From contig NW_026732030.1 of NCBI RefSeq assembly GCF_028476545.1, forward strand, positions 744,001 through 808,000: DNA of 64,000 nt. Reading direction: 5' to 3'. The notes below the pieces were generated by a model. It was given only the letters and a program-made list of their open reading frames with translations. It was not told where the DNA came from and made no database searches. Of this stretch, positions 1 through 11,148 are shown one piece after another. The number at the start of each line of letters is the position of its first letter. Position 1 is the first letter of the stretch. The DNA is from Physella acuta. Lineage: Eukaryota; Mollusca; Gastropoda; Physidae. The position numbers were made by a program, and so were the translations under genes.

Positions 1-3000
1 GAATTACTAAATTAGCCCTAAAATTTAAACAGTGTGTACTCTAGAAGACTATTCCCTAATATGAATCTAAAGAGATCTTTCTTTTATTGAGACACACTGA
101 GGCTTCTTCTGTCTTTTTTATGTAGCCTTTCCCCTCACAATCAAATGCCACTAGGCATGGCTTGTTTTTTATTATGCTATCATCGCCAGCGTGGCTCCCT
201 AACAATGAGAATGGATTTGTGATGAGGTGTATCTCTGAAGTCTCTGGTATATATAATTGCCCAAAAAACAGTGTCATGATTAAAAAGTCCGCGCCTACCC
301 TCAGAAGTTCAAGCCAGAAATCTAGAATCTGAATCTGAATGAAGAATTACTAAATTAGCCCTAAAATTTAAACAGTGTGTACTCTAGAAGACTATTCCCT
401 AATATGAATCTAAAGAGATCTTTCTTTTATTGAGACACACTGAGGCTTCTTCTGTCTTTTTTATGTAGCCTTTCCCCTCACAATCAAATGCCACTAGGCA
501 TGGCTTGTTTTTTATTATGCTATCATCGCCAGCGTGGCTCCCTAACAATGAGAATGGATTTGTGATGAGGTGTATCTCTGAAGTCTCTGGTATATATAAT
601 TGCCCAAAAAAACAGTGTCATGATTAAAAAGTCCGCGCCTACCCTCAGAAGTTCAAGCCAGAAATCTAGAATCTGAATCTGAATGAAGAATTACTAAATT
701 AGCCCTAAAATTTAAACAGTGTGTACTCTAGAAGACTATTCCCTAATATGAATCTAAAGAGATCTTTCTTTTATTGAGACACACTGAGGCTTCTTCTGTC
801 TTTTTTATGTAGCCTTTCCCCTCACAATCAAATGCCACTAGGCATGGCTTGTTTTTTATTATGCTATCATCGCCAGCGTGGCTCCCTAACAATGAGAATG
901 GATTTGTGATGAGGTGTATCTCTGAAGTCTCTGGTATATATAATTGCCCAAAAAAAAAGTGTCATGATTAAAAAGTCCGCGCCTACCCTCAGAAGTTCAA
1001 GCCAGAAATCTAGAATCTGAATCTGAATGAAGAATTACTAAATTAGCCCTAAAATTTAAACAGTGTGTACTCTAGAAGACTATTCCCTAATATGAATCTA
1101 AAGAGATCTTTCTTTTATTGAGACACACTGAGGCTTCTTCTGTCTTTTTTATGTAGCCTTTCCCCTCACAATCAAATGCCACTAGGCATGGCTTGTTTTT
1201 TATTATGCTATCATCGCCAGCGTGGCTCCCTAACAATGAGAATGGATTTGTGATGAGGTGTATCTCTGAAGTCTCTGGTATATATAATTGCCCAAAAAAC
1301 AGTGTCATGATTAAAAAGTCCGCGCCTACCCTCAGAAGTTCAAGCCAGAAATCTAGAATCTGAATCTGAATGAAGAATTACTAAATTAGCCCTAAAATTT
1401 AAACAGTGTGTACTCTAGAAGACTATTCCCTAATATGAATCTAAAGAGATCTTTCTTTTATTGAGACACACTGAGGCTTCTTCTGTCTTTTTTATGTAGC
1501 CTTTCCCCTCACAATCAAATGCCACTAGGCATGGCTTGTTTTTTATTATGCTATCATCGCCAGCGTGGCTCCCTAACAATGAGAATGGATTTGTGATGAG
1601 GTGTATCTCTGAAGTCTCTGGTATATATAATTGCCCAAAAAAAAAGTGTCATGATTAAAAAGTCCGCGCCTACCCTCAGAAGTTCAAGCCAGAAATCTAG
1701 AATCTGAATCTGAATGAAGAATTACTAAATTAGCCCTAAAATTTAAACAGTGTGTACTCTAGAAGACTATTCCCTAATATGAATCTAAAGAGATCTTTCT
1801 TTTATTGAGACACACTGAGGCTTCTTCTGTCTTTTTTATGTAGCCTTTCTCCTCACAATCAAATGCCACTAGGCATGGCTTGTTTTTTTATTATGCTATC
1901 ATCGCCAGCGTGGCTCCCTAACAATGAGAATGGATTTGTGATGAGGTGTATCTCTGAAGTCTCTGGTATATATAATTGCCCAAAAAAAAAGTGTCATGAT
2001 TAAAAAGTCCGCGCCTACCCTCAGAAGTTCAAGCCAGAAATCTAGAATCTGAATCTGAATGAAGAATTACTAAATTAGCCCTAAAATTTAAACAGTGTGT
2101 ACTCTAGAAGACTATTCCCTAATATGAATCTAAAGAGATCTTTCTTTTATTGAGACACACTGAGGCTTCTTCTGTCTTTTTTATGTAGCCTTTCCCCTCA
2201 CAATCAAATGCCACTAGGCATGGCTTGTTTTTTATTATGCTATCATCGCCAGCGTGGCTCCCTAACAATGAGAATGGATTTGTGATGAGGTGTATCTCTG
2301 AAGTCTCTGGTATATATAATTGCCCAAAAAACAGTGTCATGATTAAAAAGTCCGCGCCTACCCTCAGAAGTTCAAGCCAGAAATCTAGAATCTGAATCTG
2401 AATGAAGAATTACTAAATTAGCCCTAAAATTTAAACAGTGTGTACTCTAGAAGACTATTCCCTAATATGAATCTAAAGAGATCTTTCTTTTATTGAGACA
2501 CACTGAGGCTTCTTCTGTCTTTTTTTATGTAGCCTTTCCCCTCACAATCAAATGCCACTAGGCATGGCTTGTTTTTTATTATGCTATCATCGCCAGCGTG
2601 GCTCCCTAACAATGAGAATGGATTTGTGATGAGGTGTATCTCTGAAGTCTCTGGTATATATAATTGCCCAAAAAACAGTGTCATGATTAAAAAGTCCGCG
2701 CCTACCCTCAGAAGTTCAAGCCAGAAATCTAGAATCTGAATCTGAATGAAGAATTACTAAATTAGCCCTAAAATTTAAACAGTGTGTACTCTAGAAGACT
2801 ATTCCCTAATATGAATCTAAAGAGATCTTTCTTTTATTGAGACACACTGAGGCTTCTTCTGTCTTTTTTATGTAGCCTTTCCCCTCACAATCAAATGCCA
2901 CTAGGCATGGCTTGTTTTTTATTATGCTATCATCGCCAGCGTGGCTCCCTAACAATGAGAATGGATTTGTGATGAGGTGTATCTCTGAAGTCTCTGGTAT

Positions 3001-6000
3001 ATATAATTGCCCAAAAAACAGTGTCATGATTAAAAAGTCCGCGCCTACCCTCAGAAGTTCAAGCCAGAAATCTAGAATCTGAATCTGAATGAAGAATTAC
3101 TAAATTAGCCCTAAAATTTAAACAGTGTGTACTCTAGAAGACTATTCCCTAATATGAATCTAAAGAGATCTTTCTTTTATTGAGACACACTGAGGCTTCT
3201 TCTGTCTTTTTTATGTAGCCTTTCCCCTCACAATCAAATGCCACTAGGCATGGCTTGTTTTTTATTATGCTATCATCGCCAGCGTGGCTCCCTAACAATG
3301 AGAATGGATTTGTGATGAGGTGTATCTCTGAAGTCTCTGGTATATATAATTGCCCAAAAAACAGTGTCATGATTAAAAAGTCCGCGCCTACCCTCAGAAG
3401 TTCAAGCCAGAAATCTAGAATCTGAATCTGAATGAAGAATTACTAAATTAGCCCTAAAATTTAAACAGTGTGTACTCTAGAAGACTATTCCCTAATATGA
3501 ATCTAAAGAGATCTTTCTTTTATTGAGACACACTGAGGCTTCTTCTGTCTTTTTTATGTAGCCTTTCCCCTCACAATCAAATGCCACTAGGCATGGCTTG
3601 TTTTTTATTATGCTATCATCGCCAGCGTGGCTCCCTAACAATGAGAATGGATTTGTGATGAGGTGTATCTCTGAAGTCTCTGGTATATATAATTGCCCAA
3701 AAAAAAAGTGTCATGATTAAAAAGTCCGCGCCTACCCTCAGAAGTTCAAGCCAGAAATCTAGAATCTGAATCTGAATGAAGAATTACTAAATTAGCCCTA
3801 AAATTTAAACAGTGTGTACTCTAGAAGACTATTCCCTAATATGAATCTAAAGAGATCTTTCTTTTATTGAGACACACTGAGGCTTCTTCTGTCTTTTTTA
3901 TGTAGCCTTTCCCCTCACAATCAAATGCCACTAGGCATGGCTTGTTTTTTTATTATGCTATCATCGCCAGCGTGGCTCCCTAACAATGAGAATGGATTTG
4001 TGATGAGGTGTATCTCTGAAGTCTCTGGTATATATAATTGCCCAAAAAAAAAGTGTCATGATTAAAAAGTCCGTGCCTACCCTCAGAAGTTCAAGCCAGA
4101 AATCTAGAATCTGAATCTGAATGAAGAATTACTAAATTAGCCCTAAAATTTAAACAGTGTGTACTCTAGAAGACTATTCCCTAATATGAATCTAAAGAGA
4201 TCTTTCTTTTATTGAGACACACTGAGGCTTCTTCTGTCTTTTTTATGTAGCCTTTCCCCTCACAATCAAATGCCACTAGGCATGGCTTGTTTTTTATTAT
4301 GCTATCATCGCCAGCGTGGCTCCCTAACAATGAGAATGGATTTGTGATGAGGTGTATCTCTGAAGTCTCTGGTATATATAATTGCCCAAAAAACAGTGTC
4401 ATGATTAAAAAGTCCGCGCCTACCCTCAGAAGTTCAAGCCAGAAATCTAGAATCTGAATCTGAATGAAGAATTACTAAATTAGCCCTAAAATTTAAACAG
4501 TGTGTACTCTAGAAGACTATTCCCTAATATGAATCTAAAGAGATCTTTCTTTTATTGAGACACACTGAGGCTTCTTCTGTCTTTTTTATGTAGCCTTTCC
4601 CCTCACAATCAAATGCCACTAGGCATGGCTTGTTTTTTATTATGCTATCATCGCCAGCGTGGCTCCCTAACAATGAGAATGGATTTGTGATGAGGTGTAT
4701 CTCTGAAGTCTCTGGTATATATAATTGCCCAAAAAACAGTGTCATGATTAAAAAGTCCGCGCCTACCCTCAGAAGTTCAAGCCAGAAATCTAGAATCTGA
4801 ATCTGAATGAAGAATTACTAAATTAGCCCTAAAATTTAAACAGTGTGTACTCTAGAAGACTATTCCCTAATATGAATCTAAAGAGATCTTTCTTTTATTG
4901 AGACACACTGAGGCTTCTTCTGTCTTTTTTATGTAGCCTTTCCCCTCACAATCAAATGCCACTAGGCATGGCTTGTTTTTTATTATGCTATCATCGCCAG
5001 CGTGGCTCCCTAACAATGAGAATGGATTTGTGATGAGGTGTATCTCTGAAGTCTCTGGTATATATAATTGCCCAAAAAACATTGTCATGATTAAAAAGTC
5101 CGCGCCTACCCTCAGAAGTTCAAGCCAGAAATCTAGAATCTGAATCTGAATGAAGAATTACTAAATTAGCCCTAAAATTTAAACAGTGTGTACTCTAGAA
5201 GACTATTCCCTAATATGAATCTAAAGAGATCTTTCTTTTATTGAGACACACTGAGGCTTCTTCTGTCTTTTTTATGTAGCCTTTCCCCTCACAATCAAAT
5301 GCCACTAGGCATGGCTTGTTTTTTATTATGCTATCATCGCCAGCGTGGCTCCCTAACAATGAGAATGGATTTGTGATGAGGTGTATCTCTGAAGTCTCTG
5401 GTATATATAATTGCCCAAAAAACAGTGTCATGATTAAAAAGTCCGCGCCTACCCTCAGAAGTTCAAGCCAGAAATCTAGAATCTGAATCTGAATGAAGAA
5501 TTACTAAATTAGCCCTAAAATTTAAACAGTGTGTACTCTAGAAGACTATTCCCTAATATGAATCTAAAGAGATCTTTCTTTTATTGAGACACACTGAGGC
5601 TTCTTCTGTCTTTTTTATGTAGCCTTTCCCCTCACAATCAAATGCCACTAGGCATGGCTTGTTTTTTATTATGCTATCATCGCCAGCGTGGCTCCCTAAC
5701 AATGAGAATGGATTTGTGATGAGGTGTATCTCTGAAGTCTCTGGTATATATAATTGCCCAAAAAACAGTGTCATGATTAAAAAGTCCGCGCCTACCCTCA
5801 GAAGTTCAAGCCAGAAATCTAGAATCTGAATCTGAATGAAGAATTACTAAATTAGCCCTAAAATTTAAACAGTGTGTACTCTAGAAGACTATTCCCTAAT
5901 ATGAATCTAAAGAGATCTTTCTTTTATTGAGACACACTGAGGCTTCTTCTGTCTTTTTTATGTAGCCTTTCCCCTCACAATCAAATGCCACTAGGCATGG

Positions 6001-6232
6001 CTTGTTTTTTATTATGCTATCATCGCCAGCGTGGCTCCCTAACAATGAGAATGGATTTGTGATGAGGTGTATCTCTGAAGTCTCTGGTATATATAATTGC
6101 CCAAAAAACAGTGTCATGATTAAAAAGTCCGCGCCTACCCTCAGAAGTTCAAGCCAGAAATCTAGAATCTGAATCTGAATGAAGAATTACTAAATTAGCC
6201 CTAAAATTTAAACAGTGTGTACTCTAGAAGAC
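1..6232. repeat. 343-bp satellite array, 18 units plus a partial
   Basis: Eighteen complete head-to-tail monomers begin at 1, 344, 688, 1032, 1375, 1719, 2064, 2407, 2751, 3094, 3437, 3781, 4126, 4469, 4812, 5155, 5498 and 5841. A 49-bp partial unit from 6184 ends the array. The array runs off the left edge of the window. Units are 343-345 bp and differ almost only in homopolymer length (A6C, A7C or A9 near the unit end; T6 or T7 in mid-unit) and a few single bases. This indicates recent homogenisation. Each monomer can be read on the minus strand as a 73-codon frame, intact in 11 of 18 units. I treat it as satellite DNA, not as a gene family. Confidence 0.97.
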
Positions 6233-7394
6233 TAAACTAATAAGCGTGTTCAGCCAAGCTACGCCATGTTCTTGCCTTCTTCTCCCTTCCTCTCGCCTCG
6301 CGCATGCGCACAGCCACTGTCTCTCTGATGCAATCTCACACACACACTCCCAAGATACGATCCACCAATGTTTCACTGTTATAATATGAACTTGTGAAAA
6401 TCTGCGCCATTAGGGTGAACAAGGCTTAGAAATCCCTGATATCAATTCAGTATCAAGTATTCATGAGGAAGGTAAGGTTGGCTAAACAAAATTGAAGTGA
6501 TAGGATTGCCGTAATGCATGGAGCGGGTGGGGGAGTAAGTAAAAAATGTAAGCCTGGTGGAGATTATATATGTTAATAACTTTCATTGATTGTTTACATT
6601 TTCTTAACTGTTTGTTAACATATTTGTATTATTATTGTTGCATGATAAAATGTGTCATAGTATGTTAAAAAAGGAAATTCGTTAATTATTTTTTTTATTT
6701 TTTAAGGGGGGTGCATTGTTTTATGTGCTCTAAGTAAGGATAAATTATTTTAAATGATTATGAAACCATGCTTTTCTACATCACAGGTGAAGTGCCTTGT
6801 GAAAATATGTATTGTTTTGTTCTTGTGATGTTAACCTGTTATCAGAAATTTGAAATTAAACCTATTTTTCGGAAAATAAATTTTTTTAACGCATACCATT
6901 TGTTTTATTTTGTGTTTCTTAAAATGTGTTCGTTGGATTGTGATGAAACTTTGTGTACTTGCTTAGAGGTGGACAAGCTAATTAATAACAATAAAGTTTT
7001 TGAGAAAAGTGATATGTGAGTTAAAATATATTTTTTTAGTGATTACTGAAACCGAAAAGTGACAGTTTGCGAACAATTTATAATGTCTTTAAGTAAAAAT
7101 GGAACAAAATCAAAACCATATCGTCTACCTCAAAAGTCTTATCGTTAGAACTTTAAAGAACCATTCAGTAATTTAAATACAAAGATTGAAGTTCCTAGTT
7201 ACAGAAGTTTTTTAAAAACACGTGGGGTCACGTTTTTACTCTGTAGACCCCTAACCACAAACCAAAAAGGTGAAAATATGAGAAAATTTTTTTTTTTTAA
7301 ATTTTATAAGTGATATATAAGTCTGTCTGCACACACTGAAAGTGTTCTATCAGTAAAATTGTTCTTTTTAAAAAAAGTAATATTGAACTTAGTT
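6233..7394. other. AT-rich stretch with no gene seen
   Basis: The first 100 bases after the satellite are GC-richer and contain a near-palindromic CGCATGCGCA. The rest is AT-rich with T and A runs. An 83-codon plus-strand frame at 6768-7019 has low-complexity composition, no domain I recognise and no clear splice sites. I do not call it a gene. Confidence 0.5.
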
Positions 7395-8435
7395 GACCCC
7401 CTTAAACTTCTTCTCCACTTTCTGGAAACTGTGATGTGATCAATTTGGTTTTTTGTTTTGCCATCGGGTGACGTCCAGGTGGTCTTATGTATATCTTTAT
7501 GAGAGAAAATTGTCCCCCCTATAATTAGATCATTAGCTGCGCAGAAATCAGCAAAGAGTTCCCCGTTTTCATTTATTGTGCCTATTCCATTTTTCCCCAT
7601 TGTGAGCTCCCGTTCTTTATTTTCTGTTCCAACTTTGGCATTCATGTCTCCCATTACTATCTTTATATCTCTTTTTGGTGATTTGTCGATTTGAGCCTGC
7701 AGGGCGCTGTAGAAGTCCTCTTTCTCTTCATCTGTTGCAGCCTTTGTGGGTGCATAGCACTGGATTAAAGTTGTTTTCCTTCCCTTGGCATTGAAACGAG
7801 CTGCTATGAGTCGTGGCGAGACTGGTTCCCATGCAATCAAAGCATTTGTTGCTTCTGGAGACATCATTATGGCTACACCTTGCGTGTGTTCATGATCTTC
7901 GTCCTCGTGACCTGAGTAGATGACAGTCTCTCCCGAGACCAACCTAGTTTGGCCACTGCGTTCCATCATGTCTCACTTAATCCTAGGACTTTTAATTTAT
8001 ACCTCCTCATTTCTTTGGCGACCTGGGCTGATCTGCTGCCTTCATATAGGGTTCTGATGTTCCAGGTCCCTAATCTGGTTTTGGTCTTGGGCGTTAGGAG
8101 ATTAGTCAGCAAACTAGCTTCCGTTAGGCTTTCACTAGTAGGCATCATGGGCTCTTCTAGAGAGGATCCCCCTTGACCAAGTCGGTGTTGGATTTGTGTA
8201 CTTGCAGTTTCTATAGCGGTATATTTTTTTTACGAGATAAGGTTGCTAGCTTATGTTTCAACCCCCAACCTGGAGGACCAGGGTGTTAGCTTTGGTCTGA
8301 TCTCTACCCGCGCAGACCTTCCCAGCTTGGTTGAACCTACCAGGAGTTTACACTCCCGCTGGTATAGCTCTGGGGGTGGTCAGGATACACAAGCTGCCAA
8401 GCCACGACAAGGCTCTAACACCGGATGGCAGTTTA
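7395..8435 (-). mobile_element. LINE fragment: 5' region and endonuclease domain
   Basis: Minus-strand translation gives the apurinic-type endonuclease of a non-LTR retrotransposon, of the kind annotated as craniofacial development protein 2-like. The N-terminal part (about 8148-7970) has GTWNIRTLYEG and VLGLSET. The rest (7969-7400) has SGQTRLVSGETVIYSG, the catalytic GDMNAKVG and NQIDHI. The final SDH motif and the whole reverse transcriptase are missing: after RRSLRG the similarity stops. The two parts are in different frames and separated by a stop (TGATGG where CGATGG is expected) near 7966-7980, so the copy is dead. About 8150-8435 looks like the 5' untranslated region. Clade (RTE-like or another) is not resolved. 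Confidence 0.85.
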
Positions 8436-9233
8436 TTTACATATATTGGTTCAGTTTTTCAATGATGTCAGGTGCGTCGATGACTCAGCGTTTTACCTTT
8501 TTACCATCTTTTACCTATTTGTCAACTATTTAGATAGAACCATCAAACACACTTATTTCAGAGCTTCCATCTGGTTAGTTTTTAGCTTTAGATTCAAATA
8601 GTTTGGACCTAAGCTGATATTGTATGAACAAATTTAGTATTTAAAAATAGGGGGTGTACCCTGTTCCACCCCTTATTTTTTGTCAAACAGATAGATTTAA
8701 ACACATATTTTGATTGTTTCTGTTTAAGAATAGAGTTATCTTGAGCTAGACAAATTTTGAGACTTAAATGGCTAATAACTCAAATTTGCCATCATGATGC
8801 ATTTCACATCAACAAGACTTCGGTTATGTGAAATTGTATAATTTATCAGCTTTGCAGCAGTTAAAACAAAAATCTTTTCAGTTATAAATATTATTTTGAT
8901 TGTAATAACTGACACATCCATAGCTCATCATTCTCAGCAAGTTTGAGCTTAATTTTTTGAATAGTTAAAATTTTAACTGAGATTGTATGAATGCACTGTA
9001 TATGAAAAATTAGGGGGGGGGTACCCTGTTCTACTTCTGTTTTTGTTTAACTCTGCCCATAAATTTCTAATTTTATTGTTTATTATGCTCCCATACATAA
9101 TAAATAAAGATATTGCAAAGTTATAACAAATTTGACCATATGGTTTACAAGCTAGGACAATTTTAGTAAACGCTTAAAAAAACTCTATCACAGAAATTGA
9201 AAAAATCCTGTTAAAAAAAATCACATTTTTTTT
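8436..9233. other. AT-rich stretch with a degenerate ~365-bp repeat pair
   Basis: No gene is seen. The tract around 8620-8690 (TTGTATGAA, then a G-run, then GTACCCTGTTC) recurs in degenerate form at about 8985-9045. This suggests an old tandem duplication or two halves of an unrecognised repeat. Confidence 0.4.
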
Positions 9234-10560
9234 CAGTAATACTTGTTTTAAATAAGTATGAAACATTCTTGTAATTTATTTTCACATTAGTAGTTATTAG
9301 GTAATTATGACTACAGTGATAACAATTTTAAAACAATTCCTAGAAATTCCTATTTTCTTTGCTGATATGCTAATTTTCTTGAAATTTTTTGGGGAATGAT
9401 CAAATTCAAATTGTCAAAAGGTTACATGATGTCTTTTTCTGCCATGCATTTCTTCAAGTTGGTTTCCATTTCTTCGAAATCTAAAGCAATTGGAGAAAGA
9501 TTTATTAGACAAAGTAAAGCTTACTCAAACACAATTAACTTATAACTTATTTAATTTTCTAATTTGATGTTGAAAAATGTTTACCGTGTTTATCAAAATA
9601 ACATAGAAACTGAAAAAAATAAAAAGGAAAATTATGTCAGAAAATAATTCACATTCTTTGAATAATTACTAAAACAATATGAGTCAAAAGCATTTTGTTT
9701 TAAAATAAAAATGTTATTAATAAAAAAGAATCACCTCTTTCACTTTATCAATTGTTTCTGGACCTGGCTCATTTTCTGAAAGATGGGTGATCATATCTTC
9801 AATATAAATGTAGAAAAATGCAGACATTGAGTCTTATTTTTCAAACCAAACATGTTAACTTAAATTTCATTTATGTTTTTAATATCAAAATATAAAAGAG
9901 ATTAATCTAAAAAAAATGATAAGATTTGTAAAAATTAAATTGCGCATCAACTCAATAAATTTGAATAGATTATTTAAAAATTACCAAGACAGATAGCGCT
10001 CTCCCCCAGATAAGTGTCTGGGTCTGTGTATTTTTCAGAAATGACACAGTCTTCAATCCACTTCTTGTTGACAATTTTAAGTTTTCTTTTTTCTATCTTT
10101 TCTTGAAGCTCTCTTTCTAAACAAGCTAAGGAAAAAAAATGATAGATGTATACATATTGATAGCACAAAAACAAGTAACAAAATTCACAAATAGTAGTTG
10201 TAAAACAAAGATTTTACAACAAGAAAAAAAAAAAAACTTTAAACAAAGTATTTTGTCAAGATTTATAGTTCACTAAAAAGGTTTACCGCAATCTTTTACC
10301 ACACAATGTGTGCATTCCTTGAGCTCCAGTGAGGTAGTTCCTGCTGCAATTGGTACATTTAAAGTGATAACATTTTATCATTTTTTAATCCTAATATTAC
10401 TATAAAATCCTAGCTAGCATTGTTTTTAATTAGTGTCTGATAAAAAATATATTACTGTAATAACATAAATATTAATTTTTTTTTAAAGCTGGTTTTAATC
10501 AATATAAAAATTTAAGTCCATTATGTTTACCTGGCTTTACCCACTTCAAAGCAAAAGCCC
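9234..10560. repeat. Duplicated segment X, copy 1
   Basis: About 1.3 kb nearly identical, in the same orientation, to 13800-14715 plus 16058-16474, where a solo LTR splits the second copy. It contains the last exons of a minus-strand BRCT gene with their introns. The match ends at the right near the TTTACCTGGCTTTACCC tract, beyond which copy 1 has a possible unrelated exon (about 10525-10630, minus, RRAFALKWVKP in one frame). By eye the copies differ at only a handful of positions, so the duplication is recent. Confidence 0.9.
9422..10343 (-). pseudogene. Duplicated 3' exons of a tandem-BRCT gene (copy 1)
   Basis: Four minus-strand exons with canonical splice sites: 10343-10287 (AGTTSLELKECTHCVVKDC), 10125-9985 (ACLERELQEKIEKRK then KLKIVNKKWIEDCV), 9796-9735 (DMITHLSENEPGPETIDK) and 9480-9422 (ends at a stop). 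Phases fit for the first three. THCVV followed by KIVNKKWIEDC is the second half of a BRCT phosphopeptide-binding domain of DNA-damage and cell-division proteins. The first half of the domain is absent here, so this is a partial duplicate, although its reading frame is intact. The last exon continues in a good frame (DFEEMETNLKKCMAEKDIM) only if the 62-bp exon is skipped; with that exon included it gives ISKKWKPT then a stop. Confidence 0.7.
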
Positions 10561-11148
10561 TTCTAGCTGTAGAAGAGTGTAGAACTGTAAAATCACCTAA
10601 TAAAACTTCAGCCCAGTCATGTCTAATCCAGTGATTGCTTCAGGGATTACAAATCTTGTGAATAATGTTCTGAGCAATTTATGCATTTTTCTTCTGATTA
10701 AGTGAATCTGAGGAGCTGCTAATTCCAGGTTGACTTTGATAAAAACTGGTAGAGTTCACTGTAAAAATAAAATGTTGAGCTTTTTAAGTGGAGATTTCAA
10801 GATTTCCTTCATTCTTTCAAAACAATCAATAGGACAAGAAAGTTGATTGTCTTTGTATGGGAATGTTCAAAATTTTATCTTATTCCTCGGAGGTGCTATG
10901 AATCCACTTACCATTACATGATAGAAAAGGCTTTCCAGATCATATCCTAACTAGTTTTGAAGCTTTATAATTAATCCCTCTTCCTTAAATCTGCGAAATA
11001 CTGCTTTTAATGTATTCTTTCCAATATTACTTTAAATTCGACCCAGATTTTGCAACTATCGGCTGCAATTTTCTTTTAGCATTTCTTGAAAGTGCCATTC
11101 CACCTTTCCGCTGCTCCATTGTTTTGCAATGCGAGTTTGGGATTGGGT

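Noticed and set aside
56-6117. Eleven copies of a 73-residue open frame as a tandem gene family
   Set aside because: They are one frame of the satellite monomer. Frame loss follows homopolymer slippage, there is no independent regulatory context, and no domain is recognisable.
10900-11145. Integrase-like trace on minus (ERWNGTF-type phrase)
   Set aside because: Too short and too degraded to support naming an element; no other part of one is nearby.
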